This document shows, in pieces, positions 23,829 to 33,277 of a stretch of 64,000 nt of DNA (within the stretch, counting starts at the first letter, position 1; every line of letters starts with the position of its first letter). The notes beneath the pieces are model-generated. The model made no database searches, was not told the DNA's origin, and saw only the letters and a program-made list of their open reading frames with translations. The translations under genes and the position numbers were made by a program. This DNA comes from Phycisphaeraceae bacterium (GTDB lineage Bacteria; Planctomycetota; Phycisphaerae; Phycisphaerales; UBA1924). Location: NCBI GenBank assembly GCA_021297895.1, contig JAJTHN010000010.1, positions 1 through 64,000 on the forward strand. The letters are read 5' to 3'.

Positions 23829-25697
23829 ATGTCCGCGCTGGTGACGGGTTCGAAGCGACCGCGGGAACTTTCGTGGTATCACGCGGGGCCTCTGCTCTTC
23901 GGAGACTGGGGGACCAGCCGGCTGTATGTGCTGGGGCTGGCGTTCTACTACACGGGTCATGCCTCGCCGTTGTACCTGGCCGCGATGAGCGTGGTCATGA
24001 TCGCCGTGGCGTGGGCGTACTCGGTGATCTGCCGGGTGTTCCCCGATGGCGGCGGCGTGTACGCGGCGGCGCGGCAGCTCTCGCCGACGCTGAGCGTGAT
24101 CGGCGCGACGCTGCTTCTGTGCGACTACATCGTCACGGCGAGCCTGTCGGCGATCGAGGGCTTCCACTATCTCGGTGCGCACGAGTCATGGGTAGTTCCC
24201 TTGAGCATCGCGTGCATCCTGCTCATCGGTGTGGTGAACTGGCTCGGCGCACGCAGCGCCGGACGCTTTGCGCTGGTCATCGCGGTGGTGGCGATCGGAA
24301 TGTCGGCGCTGGTCGCGCTGCTGTGCTTGCCGCTGCTGAAGGAGGGAATCGAAACGATCTCGACTGGTCACTCGTCGATCAGCGATCCCTGGACGCGCTG
24401 GGAGAACTTCATCCGGGTGATTCTGGCTCTGTCGGGGCTCGAGGCGGTTGCGAACATGACCGGGCTCATGAAGCAGCCCGTGGCGCGGACGAGCAAGTTC
24501 ACCATCTTCCCCGTGCTGGTGGAGGTTGTGGCGCTCAACCTGATCTTCGGCATCGCGCTCAACGCGCTGCCGGCGCTCAAGCCCGTCGACAAGCCGCACT
24601 ATGTGCAGTACGAAGTTGAGCAGGGACTCAAGCCCGAGCAGGTGCCCGACGAGATTCAGGCCTACCGCAACACCGCGATGAAGGAACTGGCCAGCCACGC
24701 GACGACGGAGGCGACGGGATCGCCGACGGCCGGGCGCGTGATGGGCATCGTCGCCGGCATCATTTTCGGGTTGCTGCTCATCAGCGCGGTAAACACGGCG
24801 ATCATGGCGATGGTCGCGGTGCAGTACTCGATGGCGATGGACCGGGAGCTGCCGGGCGGACTGACCAAACTGAACTACTCGGGCGTGCCGTGGATCGCGC
24901 TGATATTGGCGTGCATCGCGCCGGGGGTGCTGCTGCTCTTTGAGGCCGACGTCAAGAGCCTTGGCGAGCTGTACGCCATCGGCGTCGTCGGGGCGATCAC
25001 GATCAATGTGCTCTCGTGCGCGATCAACCGTGCAGCCCCGATCGGCCTGTGGGAACGCCGCGGCATGTGGGTGCTGGGCGTGTTCATGGCCGGCGTGTTC
25101 GTGACCATCTGCATCGCCAAGCACAACGCGTTCATCTTCGCGACGGCGATGGTGGGCGGCGTGTTGGTCGTGCGGTTCATGGTCAACACGAGACGGCGGA
25201 TGGTCGAGGCCCGCGCACTGCCGGTGCCGGCGATGGGCTGGATGGCCGAACTGACGCGCGAACCGACCGCGGCGAAGGCCGATGCCCCGCGCATCATGCT
25301 CGCGGCCCGCGGTCGCGCCCAGAGCGAGTACGCCGTGAACATGGCCAAGCAGCGCGGCGCGATGCTCTTTGCGATCTACGTCCGCACGCTGCGGCTGCTG
25401 GACGTGCAACCGGGCCAGATCCCGCAACTGGCCGACGACCCCTCAGCGCAGGAGGCGCTCGGCACCACCGCGGTGCTCGCGCACCAGGCCGGAGTCCCGT
25501 TTGTCCCGATCTACGTGACCGCGACGGACATCGCCGAGGAGATCCTGGACTACACCGTGACCTTCGGCTGCGACACGCTGATCATGGGCAAGACCAAGCG
25601 ATCACTCTTTGCGAGAAAGCTCGAGGGCGATGTCGTAACGCGCGTGGCCGAGCTGCTGCCTGAGGGCGTGAGCCTGCGGTCGCGCGAGGCGCCGTGA
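23829..25697 (+). CDS. APC-family permease fused to a universal-stress-protein-like domain
   Basis: The first 460 residues are a 12-helix amino acid/polyamine/organocation transporter: HAGPLLFGDWGTSRLYVLGLAFYYTG at the N-terminus, the core motif FPDGGGVYAAARQL and LSGLEAVANMTG. An extended hydrophilic loop of about 60 residues (residues about 258-315, VDKPHYVQYEVEQG...EATGSPTAG) interrupts the membrane domain. The last 150 residues form a soluble alpha/beta domain resembling UspA (APRIMLAARGRAQSEYAVNMAKQRGAMLFAIYVR...CDTLIMGKTKRS). APC-USP fusions are known; the USP part may bind nucleotide and gate transport (inference). ATG 23829 is chosen; ATG 23784 adds 15 residues. Confidence 0.82.
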   Translation: MSALVTGSKRPRELSWYHAGPLLFGDWGTSRLYVLGLAFYYTGHASPLYLAAMSVVMIAVAWAYSVICRVFPDGGGVYAAARQLSPTLSVIGATLLLCDYIVTASLSAIEGFHYLGAHESWVVPLSIACILLIGVVNWLGARSAGRFALVIAVVAIGMSALVALLCLPLLKEGIETISTGHSSISDPWTRWENFIRVILALSGLEAVANMTGLMKQPVARTSKFTIFPVLVEVVALNLIFGIALNALPALKPVDKPHYVQYEVEQGLKPEQVPDEIQAYRNTAMKELASHATTEATGSPTAGRVMGIVAGIIFGLLLISAVNTAIMAMVAVQYSMAMDRELPGGLTKLNYSGVPWIALILACIAPGVLLLFEADVKSLGELYAIGVVGAITINVLSCAINRAAPIGLWERRGMWVLGVFMAGVFVTICIAKHNAFIFATAMVGGVLVVRFMVNTRRRMVEARALPVPAMGWMAELTREPTAAKADAPRIMLAARGRAQSEYAVNMAKQRGAMLFAIYVRTLRLLDVQPGQIPQLADDPSAQEALGTTAVLAHQAGVPFVPIYVTATDIAEEILDYTVTFGCDTLIMGKTKRSLFARKLEGDVVTRVAELLPEGVSLRSREAP

Positions 25698-25704
25698 GCG
25701 GTGT

Positions 25705-25929
25705 TCAGCCGCGGTACTCGCTCTCAGGAATCTCCGCACCCTTCATGATGCTCATCATGGTTCCGAGCGGCAACGTTCGACCGGCATGCACCGGCACGAT
25801 CACCTGAAGGTTCTTGGAGGGATGACGCCACTTGCGGTGGCTGCCCTTCTACGAAATCTGCTCGAGCCCAAACCTGCGAAGGATTTCCTCCACCTCACGG
25901 GCCGTCATTCGTCGAATTCGCTCACCCAT
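25705..25929 (-). pseudogene. hicA: HicA family mRNA interferase toxin interrupted by an in-frame amber codon
   Basis: Read on the minus strand from ATG 25929, the 75-codon frame gives a HicA-like sequence: RMTAREVEEILRRFGLEQIS, then TAG at 25849-25851, then KGSHRKWRHPSKNLQVIVPVHAG, ending in EIPESEYRG and TGA. HicA is a small double-stranded-RNA-binding-fold nuclease whose catalytic His is in the GSH motif. That motif is intact here, and the stop is in the codon just before its KGSH, where family members often have Gln or Arg. One C-to-T change from CAG would explain it. The ATG shares its A with the hicB stop (TGATG). The 26-codon product should be inactive unless the amber codon is suppressed. 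Confidence 0.8.
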
Positions 25930-26129
25930 CAGGCGGCCACTTCACGAAGCACGGCGCTCGGGGGAAGCTCGATCGGGTCCTTCTGGAGGTACAGCTCGAT
26001 CGCCTCCTTGATGTTCGCCATCGCCTCGGCCTCGGTGAGGCCCGCCGAGGCGCAACCGGGAAGTTCGGGCACCCATGCTGCCCAATCGCCTGTTTCGGGG
26101 TCCAATTCGAGTACAACTCTCCAAGTCAT
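25929..26129 (-). CDS. hicB: HicB family antitoxin
   Basis: A 66-residue protein of the short HicB type. It starts MTWRVVLELDPETGDWAAWVPELPGCASAG, the typical degraded-RNaseH-like HicB fold, followed by EAEAMANIKEAIELYLQK. It stops before a DNA-binding domain, as short HicB proteins do. It normally binds and inhibits HicA and here precedes hicA with a one-base stop/start overlap, the reverse of the more common hicA-hicB order. Since the toxin frame carries a stop, it is probably an orphan antitoxin. An open frame continues far upstream but is antisense to pcrA and has no coding character. Confidence 0.85.
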   Translation of the reverse strand: MTWRVVLELDPETGDWAAWVPELPGCASAGLTEAEAMANIKEAIELYLQKDPIELPPSAVLREVAA

Positions 26130-26210
26130 ATCGAACTTTAGGCGACCCCCGAGCAGTGCCGACGACGCGAGCAGTATGGGGTCTAAACTGCGATCGGAGG
26201 TGACGCGCGC

Positions 26211-29000
26211 GTGAGCAGTTGCGGGAGCGATGGTGAGTCCTGGGGATCGATCGATCCCGTCGAGCCCGAACCGACGCCGCAGATGCCGGCTCGGCCCGGC
26301 GTCGGCGCGCCGCGCGGCTTTGGCAATCCCTTCGCCGCCGACGGGAGGAGCACGCCTCTGCACCCGGCGCCCGCGGATCGCGCGGGCGGTCATGCCGCCG
26401 CGGGACGGGTCAGCAACGAGGCGTTCGCGCAGTCGCTGGTGGACGGGCTGACACCGTCGCAGGCGCAGGCGGTCCGGACCACCGAGGGCCCGCTGCTGGT
26501 GCTGGCGGGGCCGGGCTCGGGCAAGACGCGGGTGATCACGCGGCGGATCGCGTACCTGATCAGCCAGGGTGTGAGCCCGTGGCGGATTCTCGCGGTGACG
26601 TTCACGAACAAGGCCGCGGGCGAGATGCGCGATCGCGTCATGAGCCTGCTGGGCGGGCCGGAGTCGGCGCTGACACGCGGGCTGACGGTCACGACGTTCC
26701 ACAGCCTGTGCGTGCGTCTGCTGCGCCGGTACTCGGAACTCGGCGGGCTCGGGGAGCGCGGCCTGCTGAAGCAGAACTTCAGCGTGTACGACGCGGATGA
26801 TCAGGCCAAACTGATGAAGGGCATCATCACGCAGCTGGACCTGAGCACGCAGAACTTCGCGCCGCGCTCGGTGCTGAGCGAGATCTCCGCCGCGAAGAAC
26901 GAACTCATCGACGAGTCCCGATTCTTGCAGGAGGCCGCGGACTTCCGCCAGCGCCAAGTCGCTCGGTGCTACACCGCGTACCAGCACGCGCTGCGTCTGG
27001 CCAACGCGTGCGACTTCGACGACCTGCTGATGCTCACGGCCCGGATGCTCAAGGACTCCGCGAGCGTGCGTGCCGAGGTTCAGTCGCGATTCCGGTACGT
27101 GCTCATCGACGAGTATCAGGACACCAACCGCGCCCAGTTCACCATCGCCTCGGCCATCGCCGGCGGCGGCGAAGCGGGCGCCGCGGCGGGCGCCAAGCCC
27201 AACATCTGCGTCGTCGGCGATCCGGACCAGTCGATCTACGCCTGGCGCGGGGCGGACATCACGAACATTCTGCAGTTCGAGCAGCGATACCCCGGCGCAT
27301 CGGTCGTGCGGCTGAGCGAGAACTTCCGCTCGCGCGCACCGGTCCTGAAGGTCGCCGACAGACTCATCCAGCACAACACCCAGCGCAAGCACAAGCCGCT
27401 GACGCCCACCCGCGGCCCCGGTCGCGTCGTCGAATGCGTGCTGACGCGCGATGAGCATCACGAGGCGCGCCTTGTGCTCGACTGGCTCCGTGCGCGACTG
27501 GGCGAAAGCCCGTCGCACTCGTGGAAGGACTGCGCGGTTTTCTACCGCACCAACGCCGCATCGCGCGTGCTGGAGGACTCGTTCCGCCGCGCCAACGTGC
27601 CGTACGTGCTTGTCCGCGGCACGGCGTACTACGAGCGCGAAGAGGTCCGCAACGCGATGGCGTACCTGCGCACGATCGCCAACCCGCTCGATTCGGTCTC
27701 GCTGGAGCGCATCATCAACACGCCCGCCCGAGGCATCAGCGACCAGACGGTCGCGCGATTCCGCGAGACGGTGGAGTTGGGCGCGGCCCCGACACTGATC
27801 GATGCGCTCCGCTCGCCCGCCGCGGCGCCCGGGCTGAACGCCCGCGCTGTGCAGGCCGTCGCCCGGTTCGTGCAGCAGCTCGACGCGTGGCGCACGATCG
27901 AGCGCGAAGAGACCGAGGGATTCATGGGCTCGGGCGTGGAAATCGCGCTGGCGGATCTCGTCGAGCGCGTCATCAGCGAGAGCGGTCTGCGGCAGCACTA
28001 CGCGCAGGAGCCCGAACGCCTGGAGAATCTCGACGAACTGGTCTCCTCAGCCCGGGAGTTTGAGAACGACTGGCTCGCGGGTGTCGGCGCGATCGACGGA
28101 TCCGCGACGCCCGTCGACGACGATCCGTTCGGCGCGGCGGATCTGGCGCAGGCCTTCGCAGATGCTTCCGGCGACGCCGCGGCAACCGAGCCGGGCGCTG
28201 ATGCCGGAGCCGAGGTGAACGAGGAAGCTCGCATCGTCCGGCCCGGCGTGCTGGAACTCCTCCGCGCGTTTCTTGAGAAGGCCGCGCTCGTGGCCGACTC
28301 CGATGCACTGGACCCAGAACGCGGCGCGGTCACGCTCATGACGCTCCACGCGGCCAAGGGCCTCGAGTATCCGTTCGTCTGCGTCGTCGGCTGGGAGGAG
28401 GGCATGCTCCCGCACATGCGCTCGCTCGATGGCGATGAGAAGATGATCGAGGAAGAGCGTCGCCTCGCATTCGTCGGCATCACCCGCGCGATGGAAGCGG
28501 TCATGCTCACCAGCAGCGCGTTCCGGACCATCCGCGGCCTGGCCGAGCGGCAATTGCCCAGCAGATTTCTTGATGAGCTCAAGGGCACCGACGTGACCTT
28601 CAGCGACCAGAGTGACCCGTTCGCCGGCATGGGCCGCGATCGCGATGGTGACGGGGACATGGACAGTGACCTGTCGCGATTCGTGCAGGGAGGCCGCGGC
28701 CGCGGGCCTGGACGCGCCGCGCCGGCGCACGATGAGTACTCGCAGTTGCCCGAAGATGAGGCTCTGGCCCGTGCTCGCGCAAAGGCAGCCTCGCTGGGCT
28801 CGAACCCGGGCAGCACCGGGCGCCCGAACACACCCATCGGCGACGACTATCGCCCCGGCGAGAGCGTTCGGCACCCGCAGTTCGGGCTGGGCACGGTCAA
28901 GAGTTTCTCCGGCGGTGTCAACGCCCGGATCATCGTGGACTTCAAGGGTGTCGGCGTCAAGACGCTCGTGGTCGCGTACGCGCGGCTGACACGCGCGTGA
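26211..29000 (+). CDS. pcrA: UvrD/REP-family 3'-5' DNA helicase, PcrA type
   Basis: Superfamily 1A helicase of 929 residues. Motifs in order: TPSQAQAVRT (Q motif), the P-loop GPGSGKTR (residues about 100-106), VTFTNKAAGEMRDRV (Ia), TFHSLCVRLLRR, DEYQDTN (Walker B, about 300), GDPDQSIYAWRGAD (III), LSENFRS (IV), VTLMTLHAAKGLEYPFVCVVGWEEGMLPH (V) and EERRLAFVGITRA (VI). An N-terminal Pro/Gly-rich extension of about 75 residues precedes the helicase. The C-terminus ends in the PcrA-type Tudor segment (GESVRHPQFGLGTVKSF). GTG 26211 has GGAGG nearby. The enzyme acts in repair and replication-conflict removal. Confidence 0.93.
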   Translation: MSSCGSDGESWGSIDPVEPEPTPQMPARPGVGAPRGFGNPFAADGRSTPLHPAPADRAGGHAAAGRVSNEAFAQSLVDGLTPSQAQAVRTTEGPLLVLAGPGSGKTRVITRRIAYLISQGVSPWRILAVTFTNKAAGEMRDRVMSLLGGPESALTRGLTVTTFHSLCVRLLRRYSELGGLGERGLLKQNFSVYDADDQAKLMKGIITQLDLSTQNFAPRSVLSEISAAKNELIDESRFLQEAADFRQRQVARCYTAYQHALRLANACDFDDLLMLTARMLKDSASVRAEVQSRFRYVLIDEYQDTNRAQFTIASAIAGGGEAGAAAGAKPNICVVGDPDQSIYAWRGADITNILQFEQRYPGASVVRLSENFRSRAPVLKVADRLIQHNTQRKHKPLTPTRGPGRVVECVLTRDEHHEARLVLDWLRARLGESPSHSWKDCAVFYRTNAASRVLEDSFRRANVPYVLVRGTAYYEREEVRNAMAYLRTIANPLDSVSLERIINTPARGISDQTVARFRETVELGAAPTLIDALRSPAAAPGLNARAVQAVARFVQQLDAWRTIEREETEGFMGSGVEIALADLVERVISESGLRQHYAQEPERLENLDELVSSAREFENDWLAGVGAIDGSATPVDDDPFGAADLAQAFADASGDAAATEPGADAGAEVNEEARIVRPGVLELLRAFLEKAALVADSDALDPERGAVTLMTLHAAKGLEYPFVCVVGWEEGMLPHMRSLDGDEKMIEEERRLAFVGITRAMEAVMLTSSAFRTIRGLAERQLPSRFLDELKGTDVTFSDQSDPFAGMGRDRDGDGDMDSDLSRFVQGGRGRGPGRAAPAHDEYSQLPEDEALARARAKAASLGSNPGSTGRPNTPIGDDYRPGESVRHPQFGLGTVKSFSGGVNARIIVDFKGVGVKTLVVAYARLTRA

Positions 29001-29018
29001 TCCGGCGTCGCCGCTTGA

Positions 29019-29354
29019 TCACTGGCCCGCGAGCATCTGCTCGGCGAGCAGCTCGGCCTCGTCCTTCGGCTTGGGCTCGGCGGGGGGCTTGGCAGCCATG
29101 GCGGCGATTCGGTGCTTGAGGTCGCCGATGTAGTTGATCTGCACGCCGAAGTTCTCGCCGACCTTCACCGCGTTGCCGGTGCCGATGACCTTGTTGTTGA
29201 TCATCAGTTCGAGTTCCTCGTCGGCCTTCTTGGGAAGTTCGACGATGCTCCCGGGGCCGAGGGTCACGACATCGCCGACCTTGATCTCGCGCCGACCGAG
29301 CACGACGATGACGGGCACTTCGAGTTTCAGGATGGGCTTGATCGTGGAGGCCAT
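29019..29354 (-). CDS. FliN/SpoA domain protein, orphan
   Basis: A 111-residue protein whose core, LEVPVIVVLGRREIKVGDVVTLGPGSIVELPKKADEELELMINNKVIGTGNAVKVGENFGVQINYIG, is a strong match to the SpoA domain of the flagellar switch protein FliN and secretion proteins of the YscQ type. The C-terminal 30 residues are Pro/Lys/Glu-rich and unrelated. No other flagellar or type III secretion gene lies in the window, so the gene is isolated. The ATG 29354 choice has no clear ribosome binding site; longer starts at 29426 or 29447 are possible. It is convergent with pcrA. Confidence 0.85.
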   Translation of the reverse strand: MASTIKPILKLEVPVIVVLGRREIKVGDVVTLGPGSIVELPKKADEELELMINNKVIGTGNAVKVGENFGVQINYIGDLKHRIAAMAAKPPAEPKPKDEAELLAEQMLAGQ

Positions 29355-29446
29355 GAAGGGAATATCGGCTCTCCCCGGGCCGATTCCGCAGTCGCCCGCG
29401 TGAGCACTCGAACAGCCCTTGAGCATCCATGCGGCAGAAATGAACA

Positions 29447-29470
29447 AAACGCCCGGAATTCCGGGCGTTT
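29447..29470 (-). terminator. Rho-independent terminator downstream of fabF
   Basis: A perfect 24-bp palindrome (arms AAACGCCCGG and CCGGGCGTTT around AATT) lies on the minus strand 70 bp after the fabF stop. It is followed on that strand by a TTTTGTTC run, so it looks like a terminator for the acpP-fabF transcript. It also lies just before the orphan FliN gene. Confidence 0.75.
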
Positions 29471-29539
29471 CGGGAAGATTGCGTGGGTTCTGAGGGAGCG
29501 TCCCGGGGGCAAACGCCCCAGCGGAATCGGAGGGCGGGC

Positions 29540-30823
29540 TTACTCGTACCGACCGACGATCAGCGTGCAGTTGTGGCCGCCGAAGCCGAAGGTGTTGTTC
29601 ATCGCGTAGCGGATGCGCTGCTCGCGGGCGTGGTGCGGGACCAGATCAACATCCATGCCCTCATCGGGCGTCTCAAGATTGATCGTCGGGGCGACGATGC
29701 CGTCGCGCACGGCGTGGATGCACGCGAGCATTTCCACCGCGCCGCTCGCGCCCAGGCAGTGCCCGTGCATGCTCTTGGTGCTGCTCATGAGGACCTTGCC
29801 GCCCGCGCTCTTGCGGGCGCGATCGCCGAAGACCTTGAGCACCGCGGCGACCTCGGCCTTGTCGCCCAGCGGCGTGCTGGTCCCGTGGGCGTTGATGTAG
29901 TCGATCTGATCGGTGTTCAGCCCGGCGTCGCGCAGCGCCCACTGCATGCTCCGCGCCGCACCCTTGCCGCCCTCATCCGGCGCGGTGATGTGGTACGCGT
30001 CGGAGCTGTTGGCGTAGCCGACCATCTCGGCCAGGATCGTCGCGCCGCGGGCCTTTGCGTGCTGCTCGGTCTCGAGCACCAGCACCGCCGCGCCCTCGGC
30101 CAGAACGAAACCGTCTCGCGCTTTGTCGAACGGGCGCGAGGCGCGCGTCGGGTCTTCGTTGCGCGTGCTCAGGGCCTTCATCGCGTTGAACGCGGCGACG
30201 CAGATGGGGCTGACAGCGGCCTCGGCCCCGCCGACGATCATCACGTCGGCCTCGCCCCTTCGCATGATGTGCATCGCGTCGCCGATGGCGTGCCCGCTGC
30301 TGGCGCAGGCCGTCGCGTGCGTGCTCGCCGGGCCTTCGAGGCCAAGACGGATGGAGATATTGCCCGCCGCGGCGTTGGCCATCAGACGCGGAACGGTGAA
30401 CGGGCTGACGCGGTCCTGGCCCTTGTCCCGAAGGATGTCGACGCCTTCCTCGATCGTTCGGATCCCGCCGATGCCCGAGCCGATCACCACGCCGCAGCGC
30501 TCGCGGTCTTCCTGCTCGAAGTTGATGCCCGAACGCTCGACCGCCTCGAGCGCGGCGTAGAGGCCCAGCTGCGTAAAGCGGTCGAGCCTCCGCGCCTCGC
30601 GATGCTCAATCCGGGCCACCGGGTCCCAGTTCTTGACCTGGCCGGCGATCTTCACTTCCCAGGGATTGGTGTGCCGGGCGAACTCGGCTCCCTCGATGGC
30701 CGTGATCCCGCTCCGCCCGTGACGCATCGCGTCCCAGGTCGAGGGGGCGTCGTGCCCGAGGTTTGTTACGGCGCCGGCGCCGGTGATGACGATCCGCACG
30801 GAATGCTGCGCGCTGCTGCGCAT
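29540..30823 (-). CDS. fabF: Beta-ketoacyl-ACP synthase II
   Basis: 427 residues of the condensing-enzyme fold that elongates acyl-ACP with malonyl-ACP. Catalytic Cys is at about 173 (THATACASSGH); the two His are at about 313 (NAHGTSTPLGD) and 355 (KSMHGHCLGASG), with the Lys at 350. GGAEAAVSPI and the C-terminal NTFGFGGHN are conserved as well. The gene follows acpP on the minus strand with a 151-bp gap, the usual acpP-fabF pairing. A terminator sits 70 bp past the stop. The N-terminal MRSSAQHSV is slightly longer than in E. coli FabF. Confidence 0.95.
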   Translation of the reverse strand: MRSSAQHSVRIVITGAGAVTNLGHDAPSTWDAMRHGRSGITAIEGAEFARHTNPWEVKIAGQVKNWDPVARIEHREARRLDRFTQLGLYAALEAVERSGINFEQEDRERCGVVIGSGIGGIRTIEEGVDILRDKGQDRVSPFTVPRLMANAAAGNISIRLGLEGPASTHATACASSGHAIGDAMHIMRRGEADVMIVGGAEAAVSPICVAAFNAMKALSTRNEDPTRASRPFDKARDGFVLAEGAAVLVLETEQHAKARGATILAEMVGYANSSDAYHITAPDEGGKGAARSMQWALRDAGLNTDQIDYINAHGTSTPLGDKAEVAAVLKVFGDRARKSAGGKVLMSSTKSMHGHCLGASGAVEMLACIHAVRDGIVAPTINLETPDEGMDVDLVPHHAREQRIRYAMNNTFGFGGHNCTLIVGRYE

Positions 30824-30974
30824 CGACGACTCCTGATCTGCGCCGCTGCGGCGCCGACAAGCCTCGTGTTGTCGCGTCCTGCGACCACACCCACCGCGCC
30901 GGAACCGAGCAACTCGGCCCCCGCGGCTGGTCCTGCGAACACCCTCTCGCCCCCGCGCCCGTTCCGGGCCAGAT

Positions 30975-31220
30975 TCAGATGCCCTTGGCCTGCTTGATCA
31001 GATCGATCGTCTGGCCGACGGTCTGGATCTTCTCAGCCTGCTCATCGGGGATCTTCACATCGAACTCGTCCTCGAACTCCATCACCAGTTCGACCGTGTC
31101 CAGCGAGTCGGCGTTCAGGTCGCTGGTGAAGTTCGTCTCGCGCTTGATGGTCTTCTCATCAACGCCCATCTGCTTGGCGACGATCGCGATCACCTTGGCT
31201 TCGATTTCCTGGCCAGTCAC
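30975..31220 (-). CDS. acpP: Acyl carrier protein
   Basis: An 81-residue ACP; the phosphopantetheine Ser is in the DSL motif at about residue 39 ([21 protein letters not shown]). The helices [15 protein letters not shown] and [16 protein letters not shown] bracket it. GTG 31220 is preferred because GGAGA lies seven bases upstream on the minus strand; an ATG at 31241 would add seven residues. It carries growing fatty acyl chains for FabF, encoded directly downstream, and supplies lipid A synthesis upstream of LpxC. Confidence 0.95.
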   Translation of the reverse strand: MTGQEIEAKVIAIVAKQMGVDEKTIKRETNFTSDLNADSLDTVELVMEFEDEFDVKIPDEQAEKIQTVGQTIDLIKQAKGI

Positions 31221-31384
31221 TGGGCATTCTCCATCGGGCATGCGGGCGAAATCGGGCGGCCTTGCCGCTCCGGCCCCGCCACTGTTCACGCCCAGAGTCG
31301 CCGACGCGAGCGCGCCGCATCGGCTTGGGCTTTGCTCCTCATCCGCACAGGAACCAACCAGGCGGTCTGCAGAGCGTGGCCTCA

Positions 31385-31390
31385 AATATA
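31385..31390 (-). promoter_or_regulatory. Possible -10 element for acpP
   Basis: TATATT read on the minus strand, about 165 bp upstream of the acpP start, is the only AT-rich hexamer in a very GC-rich stretch. No -35 match is visible. Confidence 0.3.
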
Positions 31391-31474
31391 GCGGGTCCCG
31401 GCCCCCCGGCCAACCCCCGCTCCGGCCATCGCGACGCTTGCCAGCCCGACCCTCACAAGAACCAACCGATACGA

Positions 31475-33217
31475 CTACCAGTTTCCGAGCCGTTCGGCGA
31501 CGAGCCGGCGACCGGCCACCAGCAAATCGCGCACGTGCACAAACGCCTCGTGGTCCTTGGAGCGTTCCGCCGCGGAGCGCTTCTTCAGCGCGTTCATCGG
31601 CATGAACAGCCGCGGATTGCCCGCGAGCGTCTTCTCGTGTCGGGCCAGGAACGCCCAGTACAGCCGCGTGATCGGGCAGGTTTTGCCCGGCGTCAGCGGG
31701 CAGTGCTCGCAGTAGTCGCTCATCTTGTCGATGTACGCGCTGCCGGCGACATACGGCTTGGTCGTCATGATCCCGCCGACGGCGTAGGTGCCCATGCCCA
31801 AGACGTTGGGCTCGACGACCCAGTCCCACGCGTCGGTGAATGCGCACCAGAACCAGTCGGTCAGTTCGCGCGGGTTGATGTCCAGCAGCGTCGCGAGATT
31901 GCTCAGCACCATCAGCCGCGTGATGTGGTGGCTCCAGCCTTCGCTCATCACGCTGGAAACCACCTCATCCAGGCAGCGCATGCCGCTGGGCGCGCCCCAG
32001 AAGGCCGGCGGGAGCGGCGTATCGCCGCCCAGGTGCGCGGGAGTCGCGCCGCCGAGCCCCGATGCCCGACCCGGCGTCGTCCAGGCCTTGCCCGACCACC
32101 GCTCCAAGCCCGCGCTGCCGGGCGAATCGAGCGTCGTCACGGGCTTGCCGGCGATCGTGCGGAAGCCGTCCGTCGCGTCGTGCACATGCCGCACAAACTC
32201 ACGCCAACCGAGCACCTGGCGGATGAAGCCCTCCTTGCTCGCCAGAGGGATGTTCATCTTCTCGACATCCTCGACGATCGTCCGCGGCAGGATGCGGTGC
32301 ATGTTCACCAACGTGCTCACGCGGGTGTGAAAGAGCGTGCGCGAGCGCACACTCATCGCATCCTCGTACGCGCCGAAGTGCTCCATGCACTGTTTCCTGG
32401 CCCACGTCCACAGTGCCGCGGCGTCCTTCGGCGTCGCGGGTATCTGCGTCTCATCGAGTTGGCCGGGATGATGGGCAAAGTCGCGGCGAACCATCTCGAT
32501 CACCTCGCGCGTGACCTCATCGGGCGTGAACGAGAGCGGCTTGGCCGCCGGCGGCGTGCCGGGCCACGCCTTGCGATTTTCCGTATCGAAGCTGACCTTC
32601 CCGCCGACATACTCGCCCTCCGGCGTCATGAGCACCCCCGTGCGCTGGCGGACGTGGCGATAGAACGAGTCCATTTTCCACGGAGTCTTGGGGCAGGACT
32701 TGCGGAAGTCCTCGGGCGTGGTGAGCCACCCATCGTGCGGCACGTACTCGATGACGCCGCGCTGAACAAGCCCCGCAAGATCCGCCCGCAGTTCCCGTTC
32801 GGCGGGCCGCATGCACACGAGCCGCTCGCACGCATCTCGCTTCATGCGTGTGCCGAGTTCACCCTCCAGCGCACGCTCGATCGCGATGGCGAACGGCTCA
32901 TCGCTGATCAGGTACAGCACATCAACGCCGTCGCGAGCGAGTTCCAACGCGAATTGCCGCTGGTTGCTCCACAGCACCGCCAGCCGCTGGATGTGATACG
33001 GACGCAGCGACGCTTTCCACCGACTCTCGATCATCACCGCGCCACGGGGCCGCTTGGCATCGCTCAAGAGCCCGATCGCCGACGAGAGCTGATCCTCCGG
33101 AACAAACACCCATGTCCGCCGCGGCACCGCCCGGGACTCTCCCCGCGACGAAGATCCGCCCGCGCGAAGCGATTCCTTCAGGAGCCGGTCGAACACACGG
33201 CGTGATGAGTCAGGCAT
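31475..33217 (-). CDS. Iron-sulfur photolyase/cryptochrome-like protein (FeS-BCP type)
   Basis: 580 residues of the deoxyribodipyrimidine photolyase-related family (COG3046), whose characterised member PhrB is a (6-4) photolyase with FAD and one [4Fe-4S]. The four cluster Cys candidates are KQCMEHFG in the middle and [20 protein letters not shown] near the C-terminus. The N-terminal [17 protein letters not shown] and [22 protein letters not shown] match the antenna/alpha-beta part. Later [23 protein letters not shown] and [18 protein letters not shown] lie in the FAD-binding part. Repair activity is inferred, not shown. ATG 33217 is chosen; an open frame further upstream is low-complexity and Arg/Cys-rich. 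The unusual intergenic region 33218-33703 lies upstream. Confidence 0.88.
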   Translation of the reverse strand: MPDSSRRVFDRLLKESLRAGGSSSRGESRAVPRRTWVFVPEDQLSSAIGLLSDAKRPRGAVMIESRWKASLRPYHIQRLAVLWSNQRQFALELARDGVDVLYLISDEPFAIAIERALEGELGTRMKRDACERLVCMRPAERELRADLAGLVQRGVIEYVPHDGWLTTPEDFRKSCPKTPWKMDSFYRHVRQRTGVLMTPEGEYVGGKVSFDTENRKAWPGTPPAAKPLSFTPDEVTREVIEMVRRDFAHHPGQLDETQIPATPKDAAALWTWARKQCMEHFGAYEDAMSVRSRTLFHTRVSTLVNMHRILPRTIVEDVEKMNIPLASKEGFIRQVLGWREFVRHVHDATDGFRTIAGKPVTTLDSPGSAGLERWSGKAWTTPGRASGLGGATPAHLGGDTPLPPAFWGAPSGMRCLDEVVSSVMSEGWSHHITRLMVLSNLATLLDINPRELTDWFWCAFTDAWDWVVEPNVLGMGTYAVGGIMTTKPYVAGSAYIDKMSDYCEHCPLTPGKTCPITRLYWAFLARHEKTLAGNPRLFMPMNALKKRSAAERSKDHEAFVHVRDLLVAGRRLVAERLGNW

Positions 33218-33277
33218 GCGGGAATTGTTCGCTCGCGGGATGACTCCGGCGCGACCAAAGCACTGTCGCTTGGTCAA

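Noticed and set aside
25849-25851. Pyrrolysine or programmed stop-codon recoding in hicA
   Set aside because: No pylT/pylS-type genes are in the window, and the flanking sequence does not look like a recoding signal. A loss-of-function change is the simpler reading.
25929-27998. Long minus-strand frame containing the HicB sequence at its end
   Set aside because: Only the last 66 codons read as HicB. The rest lies antisense to the helicase motifs of pcrA.
30975-31847. Longer form of the acpP reading frame
   Set aside because: The upstream part is Arg/Gly-rich and unrelated. GTG 31220 gives a standard 81-residue ACP with a ribosome binding site.
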